Shown: positions 46,335 through 55,995 of the stretch, in pieces
Position numbering within the stretch: position 1 is the stretch's first letter
Layout of the letters: each line of letters starts with the position of its first letter
Source of the DNA: Micropruina sp.
GTDB lineage: Bacteria; Actinomycetota; Actinomycetes; Propionibacteriales; Propionibacteriaceae
Assembly (NCBI GenBank): GCA_016711105.1
Contig: JADJTO010000003.1
Location: 62,001-126,000, forward strand
DNA length: 64,000 bases
Direction of reading: 5' to 3'
Made by a program: the position numbers and the translations under genes
Notes under the pieces: model-generated
Databases searched by the model: none
Told to the model about the DNA's origin: nothing
Seen by the model: the letters and a program-made list of their open reading frames with translations, nothing else

Positions 46335-46865
46335 TCAGGCGAAGTTGACCCCGTAGAGGAGGCCGCTGACGGTGAAGCTGACTCCCGGCACCTCGATGTC
46401 GGTGGCGATCAGTTGGAAGCCCAACTCCGTATGCAGGTCGATCGAGGGACGGTTCGCGCTGCTCGCGAAGTACCAGGCCCGGTCGGTGCGCTGCTGCAGC
46501 CAACGCAACCGCGCAACGGTCAGCTGTCGACCAACGCCCCGCCTTCGGCATCGAGCATCCACGACCAAGCCGAGCAGGTACCAGCCCTCGGGCATCGCCG
46601 AATCCGGGTCGCTGTCGCGGGGAGCAAACCACGCAGCGGTGCCGTACCCAGCGACCCGGCCGTCGACCAGGGCTACGGAGGTGGCACGGTCGTCGGCGTC
46701 GAGGCTTCTGCCCAGCGCCTTCTCCCAGGCGGCTTCCTCGCCACCATCGCGCTGCACCGCCAGCGCCACGCAGGCGTCGAGGTGCGCTCGGCTCAGCGGC
46801 TCGACGTCAACGGTGACGGCGGTACCGGCTGAGTCGGGTTGGTATTCGGCAAAGAGCGCGCCCAC
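46335..46865 (-). CDS. GNAT family N-acetyltransferase
   Basis: The 176-residue protein has the GNAT fold: an N-terminal beta-alpha region, a central GWYLLGLVVDARCRRRGVGRQL segment that forms the acetyl-CoA pyrophosphate-binding loop (RRRGVGRQL), and a C-terminal YFASSANRPSIDLHTELGFQLI helix-strand pair typical of the family. Substrate unknown. The GTG start at 46865 lies 6 bases from a TAGTCT -10 box, suggesting a leaderless transcript. It stands alone and faces the tRNA-Val gene. Confidence 0.9.
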   Translation of the reverse strand: MGALFAEYQPDSAGTAVTVDVEPLSRAHLDACVALAVQRDGGEEAAWEKALGRSLDADDRATSVALVDGRVAGYGTAAWFAPRDSDPDSAMPEGWYLLGLVVDARCRRRGVGRQLTVARLRWLQQRTDRAWYFASSANRPSIDLHTELGFQLIATDIEVPGVSFTVSGLLYGVNFA

Positions 46866-46871
46866 TGGCCC

Positions 46872-46877
46872 AGACTA
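46872..46877 (-). promoter_or_regulatory. Probable -10 box for the GNAT gene
   Basis: TAGTCT on the minus strand fits TANNNT and ends 6 bases before the GTG start, the spacing of a leaderless promoter. Confidence 0.45.
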
Positions 46878-47081
46878 AGCTGGTGCTGTTCCCCTGGCGT
46901 GCACGGGCTCGTTGCTGATATTCAGCCGAGCCGATCCTCGCTCGAACGGTGTCAACGGCGAGTGTTCCCCCTTGGCGCTCTCGGGTGAGCCTCGGTCGGA
47001 GCGTCTCGCCGTCCATCGGCTTCTTTCCTTTGTGGTGTGAGGAGGGGGGACGGCCTGTTGTGCGCACCGATGGGAGCACCG

Positions 47082-47112
47082 CCGACTTCGCAGTCGGTCG
47101 GCGTGGCCGACC
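47082..47112 (+). promoter_or_regulatory. Two mutually exclusive hairpins upstream of the helicase gene
   Basis: CCGAC-TTCGCA-GTCGG (47082-47097) overlaps GGTCGGC-GTG-GCCGACC (47096-47112), so only one full stem can form at once. They lie 38 bases before the helicase ATG. This resembles an attenuator but may be chance in GC-rich DNA. The rest of the 284-base gap (46866-47149) shows nothing else. Confidence 0.3.
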
Positions 47113-47149
47113 AGAGGATTTGTCACAAGCTCGTGAGAGCCTGAGCACC

Positions 47150-49420
47150 ATGGATCCGAACTGGCCGCACTGGGCTGAAGAGCCACCCCCCGATCCCGAG
47201 GAGTTCCCGCCCGACGGTGATTTCGACGACGCCGTGAGGTACGTCCGCGGGCTGTCAGCGCTCCTCCCAAGCGGGCGGTGGCTCTCCGGCCCAGCGCTGC
47301 GGGAGGCTGCGCTGGGCATTCTACGGACACTCACCGGCCTGGACGATGCCAGTTTCCACCCCGGGCAACTGGAGGCGATCGAGGCTCTGGTCGCGGATCA
47401 CCGGCGAGCGCTTGTCGTGCAGCGGACGGGTTGGGGCAAGTCGGCGGTCTACTTCATTGCCGCGTTGCTGCAGCGCCGAGCAGGTTTCGGCCCCGCACTG
47501 ATCGTCTCCCCGTTGCTGGCTTTGATGCGCGACCAGGTGGCCGCGGCCGAGCGTGCCGGGGTCCGGGCGGCGGCGATCAACTCGTCCAATGTCACCGAAT
47601 GGGGCGACATCGAGCAACTGCTCGACGCCGATCAGGTGGACGTGCTGTTCGTCTCGCCCGAGCGGCTGGTCAACCCACGGTTCCGCGCCGAACAGCTACC
47701 TCGACTCGTCCGTTCTGCGGGGCTGTTGGTGATCGACGAAGCACACTGCATCAGTGACTGGGGGCACGACTTTCGTCCCGACTATCGACGAATCCGCGAC
47801 CTGATCACCCAGTTGCCGACCGGAGTGCCGGTGCTGGCGACGACGGCCACCGCCAACTCCCGGGTGGTCGCCGACGTCGAGGAGCAGATGGCGGCCGGCG
47901 GGCATGAGGTGTTCACGCTCCGCGGAGCCCTGGCCCGAGACTCCCTACGTCTCGGCGTGCTCGACCTCGGCACGCCGTGGCGGCGACTGGCCTGGCTCAG
48001 CGAACACCTCGACTCCTTGCCCGGCAGCGGCATCATCTACTGCCTCACCGTGGCGGGCGCCGAAGATGCCGCCGAGCTGCTCGCCACCTCCGGTCGACGA
48101 GTCTTGGCCTACACGGGACGCACCGACCCCGCCGAGCGACTGGCCGCTGAGGAGGCGCTGAAGCGCAACGAGGTGAAGGCGCTGGTGGCCACCTCCGCCC
48201 TGGGCATGGGCTTCGACAAACCCGACCTCGGCTTCGTGGTTCACCTCGGGGCACCGAGCTCCCCGGTCGCCTACTACCAGCAGGTGGGCCGCGCCGGACG
48301 CGCCACCGACAGCGCGGACGTTCTGCTGTTGCCCGGCGTCGAAGACCGGGACATCTGGCACTACTTCGCCACCAATGCGATGCCCACCCAAGCCAAGGCG
48401 GACGCGGTTCTGGGCGCCCTGGCCCAGGCGTCAGGGCCCCTGTCGGTCGGCGCCTTGGAGGCACGGGTCGACATCAAGCGCAGCCCGTTGGAGTTGCTGC
48501 TCAAAGTGCTGGCCGTGGACGGCGCGGTCGAGTTGGTCCGCGGCGGCTGGGCGGGCACCGGGCAACCCTGGGCCTACGACGCCGAGCGCTACCAGCGCAT
48601 CGCTCAGGCCCGCGTTGCTGAGCAGCAGGCGATGCTCACCTACGAGCACCTCGACGCGTGCCGGATGGCCTTCCTGACCAGCGAACTGGACGATCCGCAC
48701 TCGGCGCCCTGCGGTCGCTGCGACGTCTGCGCCGGCCCGTGGTACCCGACCGAGGTCACCCTGGCCACCAGTCAGAACGCCCGCCAATCCCTGGATCGGG
48801 TCGGTGTGCCGATCGCGCCGCGAGCCTTGTGGCCCACTGGCCTGGATCGTCTCGGGGTGGTCGCCAACGGCGTACCGGTGAAGGGAAAGATCGCCCCGAG
48901 CGAGCAACTTGCTCCCGGACGAGTCATCGCCCGCTTGAGCGATCTGGGCTGGGGCGGGGCGTTGCGGGAGTTGTTCGCTCCCGATCAGGACGGGCGGCCC
49001 TCCGACGCTGAGGTGCCGGCCGAGTTGGGGCGCGCCTGCCTGCGGGTGCTCAAGGAGTGGCGCTGGGACGAACGCCCGGTGGCGGTGGCCTGGGTCCCGA
49101 GTCTGGGGCGGCCTCGCTTGGTGGAGTCGTTGGCCACCGGCATCGCCCAAGCCGGACGGCTCGAGCTCCTCGGGCCGCTGCAGGTGGCCGCGGGCCCCGC
49201 ACCGGCGGGGTCAGTGAACAGTGCTTTCCGCGTGCGGGATCTGTGGGGGCGGTTCGGCGTTCCTCCTGAGATGGCCGGTCGCCTGGCCGCCCTGAACGGG
49301 CCGGTGCTGCTCGTTGATGACCTGGTCGATTCGCGCTGGACGATGACGGTCGCCGGCCGGCTGTTGCGTCTGGCCGGGGCGCGGGCGGTGCTGCCGTTGG
49401 CCTTGGCCTCGGTGGGCTAG
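47150..49420 (+). CDS. RecQ-family ATP-dependent DNA helicase with phosphoribosyltransferase-like C-terminus
   Basis: It unwinds DNA 3' to 5' in recombination and repair. From the ATG at 47150 (MDPNWPHW) it has 756 residues; an upstream in-frame extension looks non-coding. Helicase motifs: FHPGQLEAI (motif 0), VVQRTGWGKSAVYF (Walker A), IDEAHCISDWGHDFRPDYRRI (DEAH with the RecQ signature), TATA, GMGFDKPDLGFVVHLG and QQVGRAGRA. A zinc-binding CxxCDVCxGP cluster follows. The last 180 residues contain VLLVDDLVDSRWTM, the phosphoribosyl-pyrophosphate-binding motif of phosphoribosyltransferases, a fusion found in actinomycete RecQ-like proteins. It ends 48 bases before a LexA-type box. Confidence 0.9.
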   Translation: MDPNWPHWAEEPPPDPEEFPPDGDFDDAVRYVRGLSALLPSGRWLSGPALREAALGILRTLTGLDDASFHPGQLEAIEALVADHRRALVVQRTGWGKSAVYFIAALLQRRAGFGPALIVSPLLALMRDQVAAAERAGVRAAAINSSNVTEWGDIEQLLDADQVDVLFVSPERLVNPRFRAEQLPRLVRSAGLLVIDEAHCISDWGHDFRPDYRRIRDLITQLPTGVPVLATTATANSRVVADVEEQMAAGGHEVFTLRGALARDSLRLGVLDLGTPWRRLAWLSEHLDSLPGSGIIYCLTVAGAEDAAELLATSGRRVLAYTGRTDPAERLAAEEALKRNEVKALVATSALGMGFDKPDLGFVVHLGAPSSPVAYYQQVGRAGRATDSADVLLLPGVEDRDIWHYFATNAMPTQAKADAVLGALAQASGPLSVGALEARVDIKRSPLELLLKVLAVDGAVELVRGGWAGTGQPWAYDAERYQRIAQARVAEQQAMLTYEHLDACRMAFLTSELDDPHSAPCGRCDVCAGPWYPTEVTLATSQNARQSLDRVGVPIAPRALWPTGLDRLGVVANGVPVKGKIAPSEQLAPGRVIARLSDLGWGGALRELFAPDQDGRPSDAEVPAELGRACLRVLKEWRWDERPVAVAWVPSLGRPRLVESLATGIAQAGRLELLGPLQVAAGPAPAGSVNSAFRVRDLWGRFGVPPEMAGRLAALNGPVLLVDDLVDSRWTMTVAGRLLRLAGARAVLPLALASVG

Positions 49421-49468
49421 GCGCTCCGGGGTGCAGCCTGCTGTGCAACATCAGGACAACACCTAGGG

Positions 49469-49480
49469 GAACATATGTTC
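49469..49480. promoter_or_regulatory. LexA (SOS) box
   Basis: GAACATATGTTC is a perfect 12-bp palindrome and fits the actinobacterial and Bacillus SOS box core GAAC-N4-GTTC. It lies 31 bases upstream of a TAGTAT -10 box, so LexA would cover the -35 region. In Mycobacterium tuberculosis several 13E12-family genes are known to be LexA-controlled, which supports this reading. Confidence 0.8.
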
Positions 49481-49511
49481 TATTACGCTAGTTTTTGTGC
49501 TTGTGAGAGAC

Positions 49512-49517
49512 TAGTAT
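49512..49517 (+). promoter_or_regulatory. Probable -10 box of the SOS-type promoter
   Basis: TAGTAT ends 6 bases before the ATG at 49524 and no ribosome binding site fits, so the transcript is probably leaderless. The region from 49440 to 49520 is AT-rich compared with its surroundings. Confidence 0.55.
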
Positions 49518-49523
49518 TGGGTT

Positions 49524-50829
49524 ATGAATCAGTCGCCTCTGGAGCTTCCCGTGTTGGCCGCGGTGTTGGCTGGGGAGTCGTGGCGGGTGACTGATGAGGC
49601 GTTGCTGACCGAGGCGTTGGCGAGGCTGGATGAGGTGTCGCGGGTTCAGGCTGAGTTGTTGGTGTTGTTGGCGGAGGTGGAGCGTCGTGAGGCGGCGGTG
49701 CGGGTGTTCTCGATGGATGCCTGGGTGTGGTTGACGGGTTCGAATCGGGTGTTCGCGCGGGCGGCGAAAGGGTTGGTGGCCTCGGCGGTGGGGTTGGTTG
49801 CTCGGCCGGTGGTGCAGTCTGCCCTGTTGGGCGGGTTGGTGTCGGTGGAGCAGGCGGCGGTGATCGTGAACGGCCTGAAGACGGTGGAACCCGATCTGGA
49901 TGCGGAGAGTGTTGGGCGGGTGGCGGAGACGTTGGTGGGGTTTGCGGCTGATTTTGGGCCGACGCCGTTGCGCAGGTTGGTGTCGTATGCGGTGGAGGTG
50001 GTGGCGCCGGAGGTGGCGGAGGCTGCTGATTGGCGGTCGGTGGAGCGGGCGGAGCGGGAGGCTCAGCGGTCCCGGTTTCTGGAGGTGAAGCGGGATGTGG
50101 AGGGTGTGGTGTGGGTGCGCGGGAAGCTCCCGTCGGCGGTGGGGGAGCAGTTGCAGTTGGTGATCAGTGCGTTGGCGACCAAGAGTCGGGCGGCGGATGC
50201 TCTGGTGGGGGTGGAGACCACGTGGGGGCAGGCGTGCGCGGACGGGCTGGCGACGATGCTGGACGTTTTGCCGGGTCGGGGTGGCGCCGGCGATCGGGCA
50301 GGATCGGCCCCAGGAGTGATGGTGACGGTGGATTACGACACGCTGGTTTCAGGTGTGGGGGGTCGGGCTGTTGGTGCATTCGGGGGAGCGGGTGACCGCC
50401 AGGGAGGCGCGCAGGTTGGCGTGTGATGCGGGTGTTTTGCCGATCGTGATGGGTGGGGAGACGCAGCCGTTGGATGTGGGGCAGGAGCAGCGTCTGTTCA
50501 CGCATCATCTGCGGCAGTTGTTGATTCGGCGGGATCAGGGGTGTGTGTTTCCGGGCTGTGATCGGCCCCCGTCGGCGTGTGAGGCGCATCATCGGAGGCC
50601 GTGGTGGGCTGGGGGGAGAACTGCGTTGTGGAATGCGGCGTTGTTGTGTACGAGGCATCATCATCAGATCGAGCCGGATCCGAACGTTCCGGCGGAGGAG
50701 CAGTGGTTGTTGCGGTTGGATTCGCGCGGGTTACCCGAATGGTTGAGTCCGGTCCAGCGGGACGGGACGAGGGCCGTCCGCCAACACCACCGCTTCGCCC
50801 GACCGAACGTGGCTAAGGTGACTTCGTGA
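49524..50829 (+). CDS. DUF222 / HNH endonuclease of the 13E12 repeat family, one apparent frameshift
   Basis: The first ~280 residues are the DUF222 domain (helical; ELLVLLAEVERREAAVRVFSM, ALLGGLVSVEQAAVIVNGL); the end is an HNH nuclease with RRDQGCVFPGCDRPPSACEAHHRRPWWAGG and LLCTRHHHQIEPD, so the zinc-binding cysteines and catalytic His are present. An extra G in the G6 run at 50357-50362 splits the frame; removing it joins SGVG to GLLVHSGERVTAREARRLACD. About 435 residues. Codon use is unlike the neighbours: many GTG, TTG and GCG codons and few C-ending ones, which suggests transfer. Its stop overlaps the hen1 start. The family spreads as dispersed repeats; function is unproven but it is often DNA-damage-induced. 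Confidence 0.9.
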
Positions 50830-52204
50830 TGCTCACGGTGACATCGACGGCTCCGAACGCGCGCGAGCTGGGCTTCCTGCTGCACAAGCACCCGGATCGG
50901 GTGCAGTCGAGCGATCTGCCCCTGGGGACGGCGACAGTGTTCTTTCCCGAAGCCACGGACGAGCGCTGCACAGTGGCGCTGACGCTTCGGGTGGATCCGA
51001 TCGACCTCGTCCGCTCCAAACGATTCATCGTCGACGGATTGGCGCTCGGGCAGTACGTGAACGATCGCCCCTACGCCGCCTCCTCGTTCCTGGCCGTCGC
51101 TTTGGGTCGGGTGTTCGCCACGGCGCTCAAGGGTCGCTGCGACAGCCGTCCGAGCTGGTGAGCCGCGAACTGCCGCTTGAGGTGGTGATCCCGGTCGTGC
51201 CCACAGGCGCAGGGCCCGACCTGCCGAGACGGCTGTTCGAACCGCTCGGCTGGCAGGTGACGACCACTCCGGTTCCGCTTGATGACACCCGGCCCGATTG
51301 GGGAGACTCGCGTTACGTCCACCTCGTCCTGCGCGGGGAACTGACCCTGGCCGCTGCGCTGAATCAGCTCTACGTGCTGCTTCCGGTCCTCGATGGTTCG
51401 AAGCACTACTGGGTCGCTGCCGATGAGGTCGACAAGCTGATCAGGGCCGGAGGCGACTGGCTCCCCAGGCACCCCGAGCAGGAGCTGATCCTCACCCGCT
51501 ACCTGGCCCGGCAAAGGCCCTACGTCACCGACGCGCTGGAACGGCTCAACGGTGCCGATGACATCACCCTGGAGGTCGCCGACGAGCCCGCAGCCAAGCC
51601 CCTGGGCCGGCAACGCCGGGAGGCCGCCATCGACTGGCTCAAGGAAGCCGGTGCCCGGCGAGTGATCGACCTGGGGTGTGGGGAGGGAGCCCTCCTGCGA
51701 TCCCTGCTCAGCGATGCCTGGTTCACCGAGATTGTCGGGGTGGACGTCTCGGCAACTGCCCTCCAGCGCGCCGAGAAGCGACTCGGGCTTGAGCGGATGG
51801 CCGAAACCCAAGGCGGGAGACTGCGCCTTCATCAATCTTCGGCCACCTACCTCGACGACGGACTGGTCGGGTTCGACGCCGTGGTGCTGATGGAAGTCCT
51901 TGAGCATCTCGACCCTGAACGCGTGATCGATCTGGAGCGGTCCCTGTTCGGCCACGCCCGACCGGATCGGGTCATCGTGACCACTCCGAACGCTGACTAC
52001 AACCCTCGCTACGGATTGGTCGATCAGCTCCGCCACCCCGACCATCGCTTCGAGTGGTCCCGACACGAGTTCGCGGCGTGGGCGTCCCGGATCAGGGCCG
52101 AGCACGGCTACCAGGTCGAGCTTCGCGGTGTCGGCGAGGTGGACCCCGACGTGGGCCAGCCCACCCAGGCCGCGATCTTCACCCGGGAGGTTGGGCATGG
52201 CTGA
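50829..52204 (+). CDS. hen1: 3' terminal RNA ribose 2'-O-methyltransferase, one apparent frameshift
   Basis: Bacterial Hen1 methylates the 2'-OH of the 3' end of cleaved RNA before sealing, so that the repaired RNA resists a second cut. The 458-residue protein has the family N-terminal domain (LGFLLHKHPDRVQSSDLP, ALGQYVNDRPYAASSFLAVALGRVF) and a C-terminal methyltransferase: VIDLGCGEGALLRSLL (S-adenosylmethionine site), then the metal ligands in LMEVLEHLD and the PNADYN motif. One base is missing near 51150 (SRPELVSRELPLEV). The ATG at 50829 is preceded by AAGGTGA and overlaps the endonuclease stop (TGATG). It overlaps pnkp by 8 bases; the two proteins form one complex in other bacteria. Confidence 0.93.
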
Positions 52205-54740
52205 ACTGGCAATACCCGAACTGGCGCTGGTCGCCCTGGTCGGCGTCTCAGGAGCAGGCAAGAGCACCTTCGCCGCCGCTCACTTCGGGCCCTTCGAAGT
52301 CCTCTCCAGTGACCACTTCCGTGGGTTGGTGGCCGATGACGTGAATGACCAAGCCGCCACGACGGACGCCTTCGACGCGCTGTTCTACGTGGCCGGGAAG
52401 CGGCTGCAGGCGGGTCGCCTCACCGTGGTCGACGCCACCCACGTGCAGGCCTCGGCTCGCAAAGCTCTGGTCGCGCTGGCCAAGGCACACGATGTTTTGC
52501 CGGTGGCGATCGTGCTCGACGTGCCCGAAGGTGTGGCATTGCGCCGAAACCGCTCCCGAACCGACCGGACGGTGAGCGATGCCGTCGTGCGCCGTCAGGC
52601 CGATCAGCTTCGACGCGGCCTGCGCGGACTGTCCAGCGAAGGCTTCCGTGTCGTGCACGTGCTGGCCGGGGAGCAGGAGATCGCGCAGGCCACATTGATC
52701 CGCGAACACGTATTGAACGATCGCCGAGACCAGACTGGTCCCTTCGACGTGATCGGTGACGTTCACGGCTGCCGCTCCGAACTGGAGACTCTGCTCGGCG
52801 CCCTGGGCTATCAGCTGATCCGCGACCACCAGGGCCGCGCAGTTGATGCGACGCACCCTGAAGGAAGGCGGGTCATCTTCCTCGGCGACCTGGTCGACCG
52901 TGGGCCCGACACCCCCGGGGTCCTGCGGCTTGCGATGGGGATGACCGCCGCCGGCCATGCGCTGGCCGTACCTGGAAACCACGAACACAAACTGATCCGT
53001 GCCCTTGGCCGGAGCCAGGTAACCCCGACGCACGGGCTGGCTGAAACACTCGCGCAACTCGCAGCCGAAACGCCGGAGTTCCGGCAGGCGGTGCGCGACT
53101 GGTGTTACAGCCTGGTCTCCCATCTGGTGCTCGACGAAGGGCGTTTGGTGGTGGCGCACGCCGGCTTGAAGGAGGCCTATCACGGTCGCAGTTCGGGTCG
53201 CGTACGTTCGTTTGCCCTGTACGGCGACACCACCGGTGAAACCGACGAGTACGGGCTCCCCGTCCGCTACCCCTGGGCCAACGAGTACCGCGGAAGGGCC
53301 ATGGTGCTCTACGGGCACACGCCAACACCGACCCTCGATTGGGTCAACAACACGCTCTGCCTAGATACCGGCTGCGTCTTCGGTGGCAAGCTCAGCGCCC
53401 TTCGCTACCCGGAGAAGGAGACCGTCCAGGTCGATGCCGAGCAGGTCTGGTACGAACCGATCAAGCCGCTGATCCCCGCGACCCCTGCCCGTGGTCCCGA
53501 CGACCTCCGGCTCGACGACGTGGTCGGACACCGGGTGATCGAGACGACCCACCAAGGACGGATCACGGTCCGCCCCGAACAGGCTGCCGGTGCGCTGGAG
53601 GTGATCAGCCGGTTCGCGCTGCACCCTCGCTGGCTGAGGTATCTGCCTCCCACGATGGCCCCCGCCGCGGCGTCCGCCCGTTCGGACTACCTCGAACACC
53701 CTGACGAAGCCTTCGCCGACTACGCCGCTCGTGGGGTGCGAGAGCTGATCTGCGAAGAGAAACACATGGGGTCGAGAGCGGTGCTGCTGCTCTGCCGGGA
53801 CGCCGCGGTCGCAGCACAACGCTTCGAACGCGACCGCCGGCGAGACAGGCGTGCTGTACACCCGCACCGGGCGCTCCTTCTTTCCCCGCGACCTGACCGA
53901 GGAACTGCTTTCCAGGTTGCGGATTGCTTGCGATCGCGCGGGGTTGTGGTCCGAGCTCGACACTGACTGGCTGTTGCTGGACGGCGAGCTGCTGCCTTGG
54001 TCGGTGAAAGCCGAGGGGCTGCTCAAAGAGCAGTACGCCTCGGTTGCCGCCGCAGCGACAGCGGCGCTCTCCGCCGAGGACGCTGCGCTCACCCCAGGCT
54101 CGCGGGCGAGGTTTGCCGCTGGAAGCCGAGCAAGCAGCCGTCAGGGGGCGGAGGGCCGAGGCGGAAGGCTTCCGGACGGCCTATCGACGCTACGTCTGGC
54201 CGACCCGCGGGTTGGACGGGGTCCAATTCGCGCCGTTCCAGGTCCCTCGCCTCACAGGGCCACAGCTGGGAAGAGCGAGACCACCATTGGCACCTTGGGC
54301 TCGCGGATCGCCTCGCCGAGGCCGACCCAGAACTCCTCCGCGTGACCCGCCGGCTCGTCGTGGATCCGACAGACCCCGACTCGCGGGAGGCGGCAGTGCG
54401 GTGGTGGACCGACCTCACCGAGGCCGGCGGTGAGGGCATGGTGGTGAAACCCGTGGCCAACCTGACGAAGACTCCGAAGGGCCTCCTCCAACCGGGGGTC
54501 AAGGTGCGCGGACGGGAGTACCTCCGCCTGATCTACGGCCCGGAGTATCTGCAGCCCCAGCACCTGGAGCGGCTGAGGCGTCGCAGCTTGGGCCTGAAAC
54601 GTTCCCTGGCGCTGCGCGAATACGCCCTGGGGTTGGAAGCCTTGCGCCGCAGCGTGGCGGGGGAGCCGCTGTGGCGGGTGCATGAGGTCGTGTTCGCGGT
54701 GCTCGCCCTGGAAGCCGACCCGGTCGATCCTCGCCTGTAG
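52197..54740 (+). CDS. pnkp: Polynucleotide kinase-phosphatase / adenylyltransferase, three apparent frameshifts
   Basis: Pnkp heals broken RNA ends: it phosphorylates the 5'-OH, removes 2',3'-cyclic phosphate and, with Hen1, activates the end for ligation. About 846 residues in three domains: kinase P-loop GVSGAGKST (16-24); metallophosphatase with GDVHG (187-191), GDLVDRG (230-236) and GNHE (260-263); and adenylyltransferase with EEKHMGSRA (lysine 522) and GGEGMVVKP. Each frame break is cured by removing one base: near 53825, in the C4 run near 54092, and in the C3 run near 54242. The start at 52197 lies inside the hen1 end. All catalytic motifs are intact, so the gene is probably functional in the organism. 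Confidence 0.93.
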
Positions 54741-54743
54741 AGT
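54738..54743 (+). promoter_or_regulatory. Probable -10 box for prfB overlapping the pnkp stop codon
   Basis: TAGAGT contains the TAG that ends pnkp and lies 8 bases before the prfB GTG. The spacing fits a leaderless promoter, so prfB need not depend on read-through from the upstream operon. Confidence 0.5.
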
Positions 54744-54751
54744 GGTCGGCT

Positions 54752-55861
54752 GTGACCGCCGCTGACCTGCTAGCCGACCTGTACGTCCTGGATCGCACCA
54801 TGAAGTCGATCGAGGCCGTCCTTGATCCTGCCGCCAAGCAGGTGGAGATCGCTGCCCTCGAAGAGGAAGCCGCAGCCCCCGACCTGTGGAACGACCAGGA
54901 CAACGCCCAGCGGGTCACCTCCAAACTGTCCCGCTTGCAGGCCGAAGTCGACCGGCTCACCGCCCTGCGCGGACGCGTCGACGACATCGCCATCCTGGTC
55001 GAACTGGCCGAAGAGGAGAACGACCCTGCCACCCTCGCCGAGGCCGCCAAGGAGCTCAAGACCCTGAGCGCCGACATGGCCGCCCTCGAGATCCGCACCC
55101 TGCTCGCCGGCGAGTACGACCAGCGCGACGCCCTGATCACCATTCGCTCCGAGGCGGGCGGGATCGATGCGGCCGACTTCGCCGCCATGCTGCTCCGGAT
55201 GTACCTGCGTTGGGCCGAGCGTCACGGCTACTCCACCGAGGTCTACGACACCTCCTTCGCCGAAGAAGCCGGGATCAAGTCGGCCACGTTCACCATCCGG
55301 GAACCCTTCGCCTACGGCATGCTGTCGGTCGAGCAGGGCACCCACCGCCTGGTGCGAATATCGCCGTTCGACAACCAGGGCCGCCGCCAAACGTCCTTCG
55401 CCGGGGTCGAGGTCCTCCCCGTCACCGAAGAGACCGACCACATCGACATCCCGGAAGCTGACATCCGGGTCGACGTCTTCCGCTCCTCGGGCCCCGGCGG
55501 CCAGAGCGTGAACACCACCGACTCCGCCGTCCGGATCACCCACCTGCCCACCGGCGTGGTGGTCTCCTGTCAGAACGAGAAGTCTCAGCTGCAGAACAAA
55601 GCTGCCGCCCTGCGGGTGTTGCAGTCGCGGCTGCTGGAGCGCGCCCGCGCCGAGAAGGAAGCCGAGATGCGCGGGCTCAAAGGCGACGGCGGGAACTCCT
55701 GGGGTTCGCAGATGCGCTCCTACGTCCTCCACCCCTACCAAATGGTCAAGGACCTGCGCACCGACTTCGAAGTCGGCAACCCCGACGGGGTCTTCGACGG
55801 CGACATCGACGGCTTCCTCGACGCCGGCATCCGGTGGCGCCGGCAGCAGGGCGAGCGCTGA
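54752..55861 (+). CDS. prfB: Peptide chain release factor 2
   Basis: RF2 ends translation at UGA and UAA codons. The 369-residue protein has the stop-codon-recognition SPF tripeptide (RISPFDNQ) and the catalytic GGQ loop (SGPGGQSVN). The N-terminal coiled coil is complete. There is no in-frame UGA or shift site near codon 25, so the autoregulatory frameshift known from E. coli is absent. The GTG start at 54752 is only 11 bases after pnkp. It is followed by ftsE and ftsX, a common actinomycete order. Confidence 0.96.
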   Translation: MTAADLLADLYVLDRTMKSIEAVLDPAAKQVEIAALEEEAAAPDLWNDQDNAQRVTSKLSRLQAEVDRLTALRGRVDDIAILVELAEEENDPATLAEAAKELKTLSADMAALEIRTLLAGEYDQRDALITIRSEAGGIDAADFAAMLLRMYLRWAERHGYSTEVYDTSFAEEAGIKSATFTIREPFAYGMLSVEQGTHRLVRISPFDNQGRRQTSFAGVEVLPVTEETDHIDIPEADIRVDVFRSSGPGGQSVNTTDSAVRITHLPTGVVVSCQNEKSQLQNKAAALRVLQSRLLERARAEKEAEMRGLKGDGGNSWGSQMRSYVLHPYQMVKDLRTDFEVGNPDGVFDGDIDGFLDAGIRWRRQQGER

Positions 55862-55920
55862 CCGAGCGCTGGCAGGGCGCTGACCGAGCGTGGCAACTCG
55901 TGATCGGCGAGTAAGTCGCC

Positions 55921-55926
55921 TAGACT
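55921..55926 (+). promoter_or_regulatory. Probable -10 box for ftsE-ftsX
   Basis: TAGACT in the 134-base gap after prfB fits TANNNT and would give a leader of about 60 bases before the ftsE GTG at 55996. No clear -35 box was seen. Confidence 0.4.
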
Positions 55927-55995
55927 CCCTCACGGTCGGCTGAGTTTTTCTCAGGAACTTCCCCTTTATCGCCTAGCCCGGCCCTTGGAACCATC

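Noticed and set aside
51158..52204. Separate methyltransferase gene starting at 51158
   Set aside because: The preceding frame encodes the N-terminal domain of Hen1 and joins it exactly after adding one base, so it is one gene.
54752..54840. Programmed frameshift in prfB
   Set aside because: The frame is uninterrupted and no in-frame TGA or slippery CTT-TGA-C site occurs near codon 25.
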